From the IMG/VR virus record IMGVR_UViG_3300021962_000061, positions 25,598-89,597 of that record: a stretch of DNA of 64,000 bases, one strand, 5' to 3'. The translations under genes were made by a program, and so were the position numbers. The stretch's first letter is position 1, and each line of letters starts with the position of its first letter. The DNA is from a virus. The notes under the pieces are model-generated. The model had not been told where the DNA came from and did no database searches. It was given only the letters and a program-made list of their open reading frames with translations. This document shows, in pieces, positions 27,381 through 35,588 of the stretch.

Positions 27381-27824
27381 ATGAGTTATAAGGGGCGTTA
27401 CAAAGTTAAAAATCCACAAAAATACAAAGGTGACCCCACCAATGTTATTTATCGTTCATCTTTAGAGCTTAAATTGATGAACTATCTTGATATGCATCCT
27501 GATGTTCTTGAATGGTCAAGTGAAGAGTTTTTCATTCCTTATATTTCACCAATTGATGGCAGATTCCATAGGTACTTTCCGGATTTCAGTGTGAAGAGAC
27601 GTGATAAGAATGGTAACGTTGATAAAATTGTAATTGAGATTAAACCGTCAACACAAACACGACCACCAGAAAAGAAAAGTAAAGTCACTAGAAGATATAT
27701 TACAGATGTTAAAAATTGGGGTGTAAATAATGCCAAGTGGAAGGCATGCCAAGAGTTCTGCGATGAGAAAAATTGGAAATTTCAAATATTGACAGAACGA
27801 GAAATTAATGGCTACAACTACTAA
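27381..27824 (+). CDS. gp4: Head completion protein gp4
   Basis: 147 residues, T4 gp4-like length (150). MSYKGRYKVKNPQKYKGD, NVIYRSSLELKLMNYLD, EWSSEEFFIPYISPIDGRFHRYFPDF, IEIKPSTQTRPP and WKACQEFCDEKNWKFQILTE all follow the gp4 family. The E-x-x-F...YFPDF...IEIKP layout is that of a PD-(D/E)XK nuclease fold. gp4 acts in head completion after packaging. It begins the only plus-strand block in the window; start chosen at MSYKG because that is the family start. Confidence 0.93.
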   Translation: MSYKGRYKVKNPQKYKGDPTNVIYRSSLELKLMNYLDMHPDVLEWSSEEFFIPYISPIDGRFHRYFPDFSVKRRDKNGNVDKIVIEIKPSTQTRPPEKKSKVTRRYITDVKNWGVNNAKWKACQEFCDEKNWKFQILTEREINGYNY

Positions 27825-28422
27825 TAGCAATATTACAGGATTTCAAAAGCTGCTGCAGCAAGCTGCTGATGAGGGTGTTTTATTAGATAACTCTAAAGAG
27901 TCGTTAGAGTGGCTAAGGAAGAAGTACGTAACGATCAAACCATCCGACGTCATAGAAAAGAAGTTTTTATCTGAAACAGATAGAAGGCGAAAAACACCAC
28001 TGCTTGGTAGAATGTACATGTTTTTGTACATGCCAAAATACAGAAATGAATTACCTTACTACGATAGGTTTCCATTAGTATTTCCATTTAGAAGGGTGGC
28101 TGGCGGATTTTACGGATTAAATTTACATTACCTATCACCTAAGTATAGGGCACTGCTAATGGATCCGCTATACAATCTACTTAATAATATGAAGTTTGAT
28201 GAGTCAACTCGGCTGAGAATGACATATGACCTACTTGATAGTTCATCTAAATATAGATGGTTCAAGCCTTGTGTAAAGCATTATCTAACAGAATATATGC
28301 GCTCAACCTTAGTTTATATTGAACCTACAGAGTGGAACCTTGCTTTGTTTGTTCCTTCTGAGCAGTTTAGAAAAGAAAACAAGAGAAATGTTTGGCAAGA
28401 TTCATACAGGTCAATAAACTAA
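27808..28422 (+). CDS. Conserved T4-like virion protein (PYYDRFPLV family)
   Basis: 204 residues. The central motif LPYYDRFPLVFPFRRVAGGFYGLNLHYLSPKYRALLMDPL is strongly conserved in T4-like phages in this position (next to gp4 and gp53). The C-terminus (IEPTEWNLALFVPSEQFRK) is also typical. I recognise the family, which is annotated variously as a structural or DNA-end-associated protein, but I cannot name a T4 gene with certainty. It overlaps gp4 by 17 bp and gp54 by TAATG. Confidence 0.65.
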   Translation: MATTTNSNITGFQKLLQQAADEGVLLDNSKESLEWLRKKYVTIKPSDVIEKKFLSETDRRRKTPLLGRMYMFLYMPKYRNELPYYDRFPLVFPFRRVAGGFYGLNLHYLSPKYRALLMDPLYNLLNNMKFDESTRLRMTYDLLDSSSKYRWFKPCVKHYLTEYMRSTLVYIEPTEWNLALFVPSEQFRKENKRNVWQDSYRSIN

Positions 28423-29486
28423 TGGCATTTGATATAGACAAATGGAAGTCAGTTCACACTGCTGGATTTTTAAGATCTTCCAACTACATTGCTTTAATAT
28501 ATCCTCCACAATGGGCCTATGCAGAGTCTGAGAAGTGGTGGGGTCCTGATTTGGCTTATCTTATTTCTGCTACATCTCTACCAGGCGTACAGATAGCCAC
28601 TACAGAAAGCAGATTATATGGTCAAGGCCCATTAGTCAAAATGCCATATGATATCTTAATTACAGATATTCAAATGAAGCTGTATGTTGATGCTACAGGA
28701 AGATCAATTCCCTTTTTCCACGATTGGGTAAGGAATATTGTTAACCTTAGCCACGTACAAAATGAACCTAGATTTGGTGCATTTAGTAATCAAATATCAT
28801 ATAGAAGTGAGTATGCTACAAGAATTGACATACTTGTTTATGGTGATAAGCCTAGAGTAAGTAGTGGCGAATTAGCTGATGGGGCTTTAATGATTTACAG
28901 CCTCTATGACGCATTTCCTGTGTCAGTATCAGAGGCATCATTGGATTGGCAAGCTGGTGGTGAAATAATGACGTTCAATGTTTCGTGGGCGTACAGATCA
29001 TTTGAGTATAAACTGCTTGAAGACGTTGCCCCTACTATTAAGAGCACTGCAGTGAGAATACAGCAACCAAAGAGTACTTCAGCATCAGATGCTGGCACTG
29101 CTCCAACAAGAGTTCCTTTGAATGTGTCAAATCCTACAGTACCTACAGCAGTACCCGTAGATCTTTCTAATGGACCACCACAGGTAAACACAACAGCAAA
29201 GAGACCAGAAAGTGGATTGGCAAGAATTAATAAAACAGCTAGCAACATCAGAGAGAGTTCTCAGAAAGTTAGAACTCAATCCGTATCCTTAATCAAAAAT
29301 GTTGAGAGTGTAATTTATAACAACGAATACATAAAGGCCGCAGAAAACATTGTTGGTACAATCAATGATGTTAGAAAGACAGTTGGCGTTCTAGCAAAAC
29401 TCAATAATACATTGAAGAGTGACCTAAAACAACAACTCACTACAGCTACCGGCGGTAAGAGTTTGAAGAATATTATTAAATTTTAA
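28422..29486 (+). CDS. gp54: Baseplate tail-tube initiator gp54-like
   Basis: 354 residues from ATG 28422 (TAATG overlap with the gene before). The tube-like domain covers residues 10-220: LISATSLPGVQI, MPYDILITDIQMKLYVDATGRSIPFFHDWVRNIVNL, YRSEYATRIDILVYGD, YDAFPVSVSEASLDWQAGGEIMTFNVSWAYRSFEY. This matches gp19/gp54 strand order and the typical V-x-x-x-Y-R end. The C-terminal ~130 residues are Pro/Thr/Ala-rich, then helical. gp54 with gp48 nucleates tube and sheath. The exact gp54 versus gp48 label rests on similarity of the tube domain plus the gp48-like gene at 26403. Confidence 0.75.
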   Translation: MAFDIDKWKSVHTAGFLRSSNYIALIYPPQWAYAESEKWWGPDLAYLISATSLPGVQIATTESRLYGQGPLVKMPYDILITDIQMKLYVDATGRSIPFFHDWVRNIVNLSHVQNEPRFGAFSNQISYRSEYATRIDILVYGDKPRVSSGELADGALMIYSLYDAFPVSVSEASLDWQAGGEIMTFNVSWAYRSFEYKLLEDVAPTIKSTAVRIQQPKSTSASDAGTAPTRVPLNVSNPTVPTAVPVDLSNGPPQVNTTAKRPESGLARINKTASNIRESSQKVRTQSVSLIKNVESVIYNNEYIKAAENIVGTINDVRKTVGVLAKLNNTLKSDLKQQLTTATGGKSLKNIIKF

Positions 29487-29501
29487 CTATTGAGGTGAAG
29501 T

Positions 29502-30191
29502 ATGCCACTACCAAAAATTAACCAACCAATTTTTTCATTAACACTACCATCTACAGGTAAAGCAATTAGATTTAGACCCTTTACTGTTAGAGAAGAGAAG
29601 TTATTGTTGATTGCTCAGGAATCCGGTGAACGTAAAGACATTATCAATGCATATAAGCAACTAATTAATAATTGCTGTATTGATCCAGTGGATGTTGACA
29701 AGTTAGCATCATTTGATATTGAGTACTTCTTTATCAATCTTAGATCTAAGTCTGTTTCAAATATTGCTAAAGTTATGATTACAGATCAAGACGATGGTAA
29801 GCAATACGAAGTAGAATTCAATCTTGATAAAGCTGAAATTGTGAAGAAGAACGATATATCAAACAACATTAAGTTAACTGATAGCATTGGTGTTTTCCTC
29901 AAATATCCAACATTTGAAATGTTATTGAGCCTTGATCTAGAAAAATTAGATACCATTGGTATTCTTCGAAGTTGTATTGATCAAATTTATGAAGGTGATC
30001 AAGTATTTGACACATCAAACTACACTACTAGTGAGATGGATGAATTTATTATGTCACTCAATAAACACCAGATGGAAAAAATTCAAGAATTCTTTGAGTC
30101 ATTACCAAAAATTGTTGCGCGTAGTAAATATGTAACTGCTGAAGGTAATGTCAAAGATATTGTGATTGAGGGCCTCGATAATTTTTTCTAG
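29502..30191 (+). CDS. gp26: Baseplate hub / tail-assembly chaperone gp26
   Basis: 229 residues. The start MPLPKINQPIFSLTLPSTGKAIRFRPFTVREEKLLL and FDIEYFFINLRSKSVSN are hallmarks of the T4_baseplate (gp26) family. A good GAGG ribosome binding site is present. The end of the gene is TTTTTTC-TAG with a stem-loop six bases further on, so a fraction of ribosomes may shift -1 and continue into gp51. Position immediately before the tape measure is that of the tail-assembly chaperones of other long-tailed phages, which also use a frameshift. Confidence 0.9.
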   Translation: MPLPKINQPIFSLTLPSTGKAIRFRPFTVREEKLLLIAQESGERKDIINAYKQLINNCCIDPVDVDKLASFDIEYFFINLRSKSVSNIAKVMITDQDDGKQYEVEFNLDKAEIVKKNDISNNIKLTDSIGVFLKYPTFEMLLSLDLEKLDTIGILRSCIDQIYEGDQVFDTSNYTTSEMDEFIMSLNKHQMEKIQEFFESLPKIVARSKYVTAEGNVKDIVIEGLDNFF

Positions 30192-30218
30192 TCCTGGCTG
30201 GGTATAACAACCTAGCCA
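30182..30218 (+). promoter_or_regulatory. Candidate -1 ribosomal frameshift signal
   Basis: Slippery heptamer T TTT TTC (30182-30188) in the gp26 frame, followed directly by the gp26 TAG. After a six-base spacer comes a stem-loop: TGGCTGGG (30195-30202) pairs with CCTAGCCA (30211-30218), eight pairs including one G-U, loop TATAACAA. Slippery site, spacer and stem match the known layout of programmed -1 signals. Confidence 0.72.
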
Positions 30219-30382
30219 ATTATTACCAGACTGTATTTGCATTATGTCAGCATCATAAATATTCAATTAGAGATATTGAAGATTTGATGCCTTATGAAAG
30301 AGACATATACTTAACATTATTAATAGATTTTCTTGAAAAAGAAAAGGAAAACTTAAGAAAGCAAGGAATTAGGGACGTATAG
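30188..30382 (+). CDS. gp51: gp51-like region, expressed as gp26-gp51 frameshift extension
   Basis: 64 codons in the -1 frame relative to gp26, from the slippery site to TAG 30380-30382. The translated segment has YNNLANYYQTVFALCQHH, KYSIRDIEDLMPYERDIY and IDFLEKEKENLRKQ, the pattern of gp51 (baseplate hub assembly catalyst) in T4-like marine phages. There is no ATG, GTG or TTG at its beginning and no ribosome binding site; the only ATG is internal, in the middle of the conserved part. A -1 shift in gp26 would give a 293-residue fusion ending with this domain. A CTG start is the less likely alternative. Confidence 0.72.
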   Translation, partial: LVLAGYNNLANYYQTVFALCQHHKYSIRDIEDLMPYERDIYLTLLIDFLEKEKENLRKQGIRDV

Positions 30383-30385
30383 TTA

Positions 30386-32437
30386 ATGGCTGATAAACCA
30401 CTACCAAATGTAAACCAACAAGATCCAGCCCGAGCTGTTATTCAGGTTAAGCTGGACAGTGGCCAGTTTAAAGTTCTGGATAGAATGGTTTTGTTGTTAA
30501 CTAATGTGTCCGACAACCTCTACAACTTAACAGGGTTTATGGGCGCCCAGCTCACTTCTCTTAAGGAAACGGAAGCTGCACTAAAGGAAATGGCAGCTGT
30601 TGATGAAGGAAAGGAAAGGGAAAAGGCTCTTGAGAAAGAACGAAAGCAGGTACCACAGCAAGAAAAAAAGAACCCATTCCAAAAAATTATAGATTTCTTT
30701 GATAACATTATTAATGTTCTTCTGCCCTTCATTATTGGCTTTTTTATTGGACTGAAGAAAGAAATAGGGCTGATAGCAGCTCTTGCGTTAGTCTTTAGAA
30801 AACAAATATTTTCAATATTTAAACTTGTTTTTGATCAAATAAAGAAAGTAGTCCTTGCTCGGAGTGGGACAGCTGCTACAGATAAAGCGGCAGGAGCAGC
30901 CGGAGCGGCTGGCCAGCAGGTGCCAGAATCACCTGAAGGTAAGGGAGCTAAGGGTGCAAAGAAAGGACCTTCTGGATTAGACAAGTTCCTGGAAGGGGCT
31001 AGAAAGACTGGCAAGGCTATAAAGGACTTGTTCGTAGGTATTGCTGATACTATTGCCAAGGTTCTTGGTAAGCTAGCTGGTGGTATCAAAGATTTTATAT
31101 CAAAAGTTTCACAAGGTATCAAGACGCTTTTACAAAACATCGCCAAAGGTATTGAAAGCTTTGGTAAGGGCAATGTATTAAAGGGTGCAGCTGCTCTATT
31201 GGTTGTATCTGGTGCTCTGTTCGTTGCTGCCAAGGCATTCAAAGAATTTGCAGATGTCAAGTGGGAATCTGTTGCCAAGGGCTTAGTGGGCATTACTGGA
31301 CTTGTTGTCGTAATGAAACTACTAGAGAAAGTAACAGGTAGTATTATTAAGGGTGCTGCAGCTCTTGCAATTATGTCAGGCGCATTATTTATTGCTGGCA
31401 AAGCATTCCAACAATTTGCTGATGTCAATTGGGAAACATTGGCCATCGCTGCAGTTGGTATTGGTGGTCTGGCAGCTGCAATGATGCTGCTTGGTCCAGC
31501 AATTGTTCCTATTACTTTGGGTGCTGCTGCTCTTGGTGTTATGAGCTTGGCGCTAGCTGGGTTTGGAGCAGCTGTACAAGTACTAGCAGCTGGCTTACCT
31601 ACAATTAGTGAATTTATTAAAACTTTGGCTACTATTGATGGTGGAGCACTGCTGCTTGCTGCCTCGGGCATAACGGCTATTGGTGTAGCGTTAGCAGCAT
31701 TAGGTGCTGGCCAGGTTATACAAGCATTGGGTAACTTTGTTTCTGGAATCTTGAGTTTTGGTGAAGAAGACATCTTTACCAAACTAACGAACCTTGGTAA
31801 AGTTGCTGGTGATTTAAATCAATTACCAGCTACACTAGAAGCTCTTGGTGGATTGTCAAACTTCAAAGTCTCAAGTGACTTTATGAAGAATGTTGATATA
31901 CTATCAGGTGGCCTAAAGAAAATAGCTGATGCTGCTAAAGGATTTGAAAACACAGACGATTCTCTAACTGCTTTAGCTAAGATTGCTGGGGCAATGGGTA
32001 AACCTGCTGGTGGCGCCGCTGGCAAACCTGCTGCTACTGGCGGACCAATGTACAGTGAAAAGGATCTTGCTGATCAGAAGAAGCGTTTAGAGATAGCTGA
32101 GAAGGCTGGCGGAAAGGCTGCTATTAGTGTAGAACGTAGTCGACTCCAAAACATGGAGTCCCGAAATAGATTGGCAGCAGCTGAAGGTCCTAATGTTAAG
32201 CCTGTACCAACAGGCGTACCGGGTCAAACATTAAATGCTGAGTCTCAGGCTATTAATAACCGTGCCACTGCTGGCCAGGGGGCAGGCGTTTCACAAAACG
32301 TTGTTGCACCAACTACAACTGTTAACCAAAGTAGCAGTCAAAACTTAAGCACATACCCATCTGCAACACCTGCATTTGGTTCATGGCAAAGCCAATTCTA
32401 CAATCTTGGCTTGTCTGGCCGGCGTCCAGAATTTTAA
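30386..32437 (+). CDS. gp29: Tail tape measure / hub protein, gp29-like
   Basis: 683 residues. A charged coiled-coil segment (residues 60-100, KEREKALEKERKQ) is followed by a hydrophobic pair of helices (IINVLLPFIIGFFIGL, EIGLIAALALVF), then an Ala/Gly-rich region with two near-identical repeats (KGAAALLVVSGALFVAAKAFKEFADVKWE and KGAAALAIMSGALFIAGKAFQQFADVNWE). This is typical of tape-measure proteins that set tail length and cross the host membrane. It follows gp26/gp51 as in other tail operons. T4 gp29 is 590 residues. The last four bases overlap the end of the convergent lipoprotein gene. Confidence 0.82.
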   Translation: MADKPLPNVNQQDPARAVIQVKLDSGQFKVLDRMVLLLTNVSDNLYNLTGFMGAQLTSLKETEAALKEMAAVDEGKEREKALEKERKQVPQQEKKNPFQKIIDFFDNIINVLLPFIIGFFIGLKKEIGLIAALALVFRKQIFSIFKLVFDQIKKVVLARSGTAATDKAAGAAGAAGQQVPESPEGKGAKGAKKGPSGLDKFLEGARKTGKAIKDLFVGIADTIAKVLGKLAGGIKDFISKVSQGIKTLLQNIAKGIESFGKGNVLKGAAALLVVSGALFVAAKAFKEFADVKWESVAKGLVGITGLVVVMKLLEKVTGSIIKGAAALAIMSGALFIAGKAFQQFADVNWETLAIAAVGIGGLAAAMMLLGPAIVPITLGAAALGVMSLALAGFGAAVQVLAAGLPTISEFIKTLATIDGGALLLAASGITAIGVALAALGAGQVIQALGNFVSGILSFGEEDIFTKLTNLGKVAGDLNQLPATLEALGGLSNFKVSSDFMKNVDILSGGLKKIADAAKGFENTDDSLTALAKIAGAMGKPAGGAAGKPAATGGPMYSEKDLADQKKRLEIAEKAGGKAAISVERSRLQNMESRNRLAAAEGPNVKPVPTGVPGQTLNAESQAINNRATAGQGAGVSQNVVAPTTTVNQSSSQNLSTYPSATPAFGSWQSQFYNLGLSGRRPEF

Positions 32438-33996
32438 TTATATACACTTAAGTCTGGGTAGCACATAGCCAAAGCATCTTGCTTGGTACCAATTGTTTCC
32501 CTTAGCTTGTTGTTTGTGTTTTTAGTGAACACAGTACACATAAACAGTTGGGCAACACCATCATATCTAAAAACAGCATCCTCTGTATTAGAACCCGTTT
32601 GCAATATCCAGGATGATCCATACGTAGCCACAATTGTATCAATTTGGTTTGGGCTATATGGAAGCTGCTGTAGTTCTGATAGAGCTTGAGCGGAATCAAA
32701 CTGAGTTGTGATCGGATCAGTACTTATATAGCTACTCAAGTACTGCAATGTTGGTACAGTAGTTCCATAATATCTAAACAAGCTGTATGTGTAGCCATTG
32801 CTAGTGGGCTGGTGGCTAACCTGTCTTGAAAATTGTACACCCTGATCCACTTTATTACATCCATATGTTTGAGTTGCATCAACAATTGGCGATCTATAGT
32901 TAAACTCAACAGTTGGTGTGCTAAACGATAACATATTACTACACGTATTGTTCTTTTTAGTAAACACTACACTTCTGTTAGTAAATTTAATAACTCTTCT
33001 GCTATATGAGGATGCTTTGATTAGATTCGTATCAGTTTCAACATTAACTACTTGACATCCATAGATGTTGTCTTCACCGCAAAGCGAATCCACCACTAAT
33101 CCATCATTGCGCAATCTTGTGCCTCTACTAACAAGAAAAACATTACCCGATTCATTCGTAGGCATAGTTAACTGATTACTATACACAGAAAGATCAAATG
33201 ATACAGATTGAGGATTTGTATCAATTATTTGTTTGATGACATCAAAATTAATATTATAGAAGCTCCTTACTTGACCGGTGGCTCCTAAATTCGTTTGTAT
33301 TGATTGAGTAACTCTCTTACTAATCTGCTGATAGGCTGCAAGATAGTCAACTATAAGCTCACCTTTTTGTTGAGCTGCAGTATCATTTGAAAGAATGTAG
33401 TCATTGTAAAATGTCGATATGTCTACGCCTATATCTTTCATTTTTACGGCGAATGATTCCACTTCCTTTTTAGCCAAAGTAGCAACGTTGTTTGACTGAC
33501 TACTGCATCCATCACCAACACTAATGCTTGTGGATGAAACAATATCAGAGATAGCTACTGCAAATAAAGTAGTGAAGGGTGTTAAATTGACATTTGTTTG
33601 ATTTGATCCAACCCAAGACCCAGGTAGGTGAAGCATAGTGTATGGTACACTAACCACTCCTCGATCACTGTCTACAGCTCCTGCGGGAACATTAACAACT
33701 ATTGGTCTGTCTTGCCAGCACTGGAAATTGCTTACCTGTTCTTGTGTAAATTGCCAGCTTCCATCAGATCCGGATACTGTTATTGGTTCACCGGTCTCGT
33801 GACTCATGCTCCAGTTTACATCAATATAGATACTAGCTCCAGAAACATATCCGTCAATAACTTTACCAGCTATTACGGATGGTATTGTCTGTACAGTAGC
33901 TGCTTTAGATAAAGTGGGGGTGGAAGAATTTTCTTCTCCACCCCCACACGATGCTACAACTAGGCACACTAGTATGCCTACTGTTGCTCTGTTCAT
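32434..33996 (-). CDS. Putative exported lipoprotein
   Basis: 520 residues. MNRATVGILVCLVVASC is a short lipoprotein signal peptide: positive start, hydrophobic core, lipobox V-A-S-C with Cys17, then GGGEENSS. After it comes a bacterial-type beta domain (GKVIDGYVSGASIYIDVNWSMSHETGEPITV, SDGSWQFTQEQV) resembling carboxypeptidase-regulatory-like domains of large secreted proteins, then a long uncharacterised region with four or more Cys. Phage virion genes around it have no signal peptides. It lies between the tape measure and gp32, facing the tape measure tail to tail. A role in changing the host surface (superinfection exclusion, masking) is inferred only. Confidence 0.7.
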   Translation of the reverse strand: MNRATVGILVCLVVASCGGGEENSSTPTLSKAATVQTIPSVIAGKVIDGYVSGASIYIDVNWSMSHETGEPITVSGSDGSWQFTQEQVSNFQCWQDRPIVVNVPAGAVDSDRGVVSVPYTMLHLPGSWVGSNQTNVNLTPFTTLFAVAISDIVSSTSISVGDGCSSQSNNVATLAKKEVESFAVKMKDIGVDISTFYNDYILSNDTAAQQKGELIVDYLAAYQQISKRVTQSIQTNLGATGQVRSFYNINFDVIKQIIDTNPQSVSFDLSVYSNQLTMPTNESGNVFLVSRGTRLRNDGLVVDSLCGEDNIYGCQVVNVETDTNLIKASSYSRRVIKFTNRSVVFTKKNNTCSNMLSFSTPTVEFNYRSPIVDATQTYGCNKVDQGVQFSRQVSHQPTSNGYTYSLFRYYGTTVPTLQYLSSYISTDPITTQFDSAQALSELQQLPYSPNQIDTIVATYGSSWILQTGSNTEDAVFRYDGVAQLFMCTVFTKNTNNKLRETIGTKQDALAMCYPDLSVYN

Positions 33997-34001
33997 TTTT
34001 T

Positions 34002-34925
34002 TTATTCTTCAGCTAACTTCTTGAAGAAATCAGGAAGGTTATCTTCTGAATCCGAAGGCGTGAATACATCATCGCTCTCGTTCCAGCTCTCCTTCTGAGC
34101 CTTAGGTGCAGCTGCCTTAGGACGATATGCAGGTGCTGCAACCTCATCCTCTTCTTCTTCAATAGCACGAGTCATTGGAGCACTCTGGCCAAGAGACTTA
34201 GCCAGGCGAGCCTTGAGATCATCATAGCTCTTGAATTCCTTCTTGTCAGTGAACTGAGCAAGAGAGTGTTCTGATTGCCATACCTTCTCTAACTTAGCAT
34301 CATCGTCAAGCAATGCAGCTGGTGCATCGAACTCAGACTTATCGTAGTTACGATAGCCTTCAACCTTACGAATCTTCAACTTGAAGTCAGCACCTTCCCA
34401 CATATCAAAAGGATTGACTGCTTCCTCATCTTCAAACTCAGGATACATGGCATTGTTGATCTTATCATAGATCTTCTTACCATACTTGAACAAGAACACC
34501 TTACCTTCATTGGAAGGGTTAGCAGGGTCACGAACCACATAGATGTTTGAGATGAAGTTTAGCTTACGCTTACGGGCTGAAACAATCTTCTTGTTTGCAT
34601 CCACTCCACTATTCCAAAGAACAGTGTTCTCTTCACATGCGGGGCACTTATCGCCAAGAGTCGTAGGACAGTTCTCAATGAACCAACCACCAGGACCTTG
34701 GAAGCCATGAGAGAATATGCGAACGAAAGGATTGTCTTCACCAGAAGGAGCAGGAAGAAATCGAATGACGGCAAAGCCGTTACCTGCTTGGTCAACGCCA
34801 GGTTGCCAGAAACGATTATCGTCGTTACTACCACCTTGTCTGTCGTTGATCTTCTTTACTGTATCTGCCAACTTATCAAAGTCGGACTTACGATTGCGCT
34901 TTAATTGATCAAATGCATTTGCCAT
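34002..34925 (-). CDS. gp32: Single-stranded DNA-binding protein gp32
   Basis: 307 residues from ATG 34925 (MANAFDQLKRNRKSD), with CGGAG upstream; a longer reading from 34970 adds an unrelated leader. The OB core begins GNGFAVIRFLPAPS, and zinc ligands are visible in CPTTLGDKCPACEEN near residue 80-95. KRKLNFISNIYVV, KVFLFKYGKKIYDKI and GADFKLKIRKVEGYRNYDKSEF are all gp32 hallmarks. The C-terminus is acidic (EEEEDE, DDVFTPSDSEDNLPDF), the usual partner-binding tail. It coats single-stranded DNA during replication; gp59 is its upstream neighbour. Confidence 0.93.
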   Translation of the reverse strand: MANAFDQLKRNRKSDFDKLADTVKKINDRQGGSNDDNRFWQPGVDQAGNGFAVIRFLPAPSGEDNPFVRIFSHGFQGPGGWFIENCPTTLGDKCPACEENTVLWNSGVDANKKIVSARKRKLNFISNIYVVRDPANPSNEGKVFLFKYGKKIYDKINNAMYPEFEDEEAVNPFDMWEGADFKLKIRKVEGYRNYDKSEFDAPAALLDDDAKLEKVWQSEHSLAQFTDKKEFKSYDDLKARLAKSLGQSAPMTRAIEEEEDEVAAPAYRPKAAAPKAQKESWNESDDVFTPSDSEDNLPDFFKKLAEE

Positions 34926-34949
34926 ATAATTGTATCTCCGTATAGATGT

Positions 34950-34992
34950 ATAGTGTATTAGTTTGTTCACAATTAAACATAATATACACTAT
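34950..34992. repeat. Perfect 9-bp inverted repeat upstream of gp32
   Basis: ATAGTGTAT (34950-34958) and ATACACTAT (34984-34992) are perfect complements separated by 25 bp. One arm overlaps the TATAAATA box. T4 gp32 represses its own translation through a structured leader, so this could be an operator or leader structure; that link is inference. Confidence 0.45.
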
Positions 34993-34997
34993 TTATA
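34990..34997 (-). promoter_or_regulatory. TATAAATA late-type box upstream of gp32
   Basis: Minus strand TATAAATA 65-72 bp upstream of the gp32 ATG, in the gap between gp59 and gp32. It lies in a non-coding stretch of 78 bp. Confidence 0.5.
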
Positions 34998-35003
34998 ATA
35001 CCA

Positions 35004-35588
35004 TTAAAGATCGAAATAGTCAACAGTTAACTTCTTAATTTTTACTTTATCATACTTAACAAATGGTTTGTACTTCTGTAATTTGTTTAACTGTACTGGC
35101 CAAATTGCCGGATCCATAATTTCATTTTCCCAATAAGGGAAGAAGTTCAATTGGGAATTCAGCAAAATCATGGTTTCTGGATAAATAGTAGTTCCAATCA
35201 ACATTTTTAGCAGCTTAGGGTGTTGACCATTAACTACTCTCAATGATTGGTCAATATCGTGGGGCAGCTTCTTTATGTCTTCTTGGTAGGTGTAAGATAT
35301 AGCATCTTGTCTCTTCTTCCAACGAAGATACACATCCTCGCTCATTTCGGCGTTTACAATATCTCCAATCCAAGCATTTGGATCATCAACAAAGTTAGAT
35401 ACAAGAAGACCAATAGGGTCAGAATGCTTCTGAAGCTTCGAAAAGAAATACTTGTCCTTGCGAACTTCAAAAGCAGTGAGCTGAACTTTAACTTTGCCGT
35501 TGTACTTGAAGAAATCATAGCTAGTATGAAAGTGATTCTTGATTGCTACGTAAAGTTGATACGCTTCGTACGGACTTTGTAGTTGCAT
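35004..35588 (-). CDS. gp59: Helicase loader gp59
   Basis: 194 residues from ATG 35588 (MQLQSPYEAYQLYVAIKNHF); a TTG 42 bp further up is less likely. T4 gp59 features are visible: Y-x-L-Y-x-x-I-K-x-H near the start, YDFFKYNGKVKV, KRKDKYFF-type segment VRKDKYFFSKLQKH, LLVSNFVDDPNAWIGDI, and FEEDI-like YTYQEDIKKL. gp59 loads the gp41 helicase onto gp32-covered forks; pairing with gp32 next door fits. It overlaps the 212-residue gene upstream by 68 bp, unusually long for this genome. Confidence 0.9.
   Translation of the reverse strand: MQLQSPYEAYQLYVAIKNHFHTSYDFFKYNGKVKVQLTAFEVRKDKYFFSKLQKHSDPIGLLVSNFVDDPNAWIGDIVNAEMSEDVYLRWKKRQDAISYTYQEDIKKLPHDIDQSLRVVNGQHPKLLKMLIGTTIYPETMILLNSQLNFFPYWENEIMDPAIWPVQLNKLQKYKPFVKYDKVKIKKLTVDYFDL

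Noticed and set aside
26403-27419. Longer N-terminus for the gp48 gene from 27419
   Set aside because: It would run through the gp4 start and add a hydrophobic stretch absent from the family; ATG 27368 fits better.
30284-30382. gp51 starting at the internal ATG
   Set aside because: It lies in the middle of the conserved gp51 segment and has no ribosome binding site, so it would remove half of the domain.
30835-31782. 315-codon minus-strand ORF opposite the tape measure gene
   Set aside because: Ala/Ser/Pro-rich shadow of the Ala/Gly-rich tape measure; no start context.
34926-34970. Upstream start for gp32 at 34970
   Set aside because: The extra 15 residues are not gp32-like, and CGGAG lies before the ATG at 34925.
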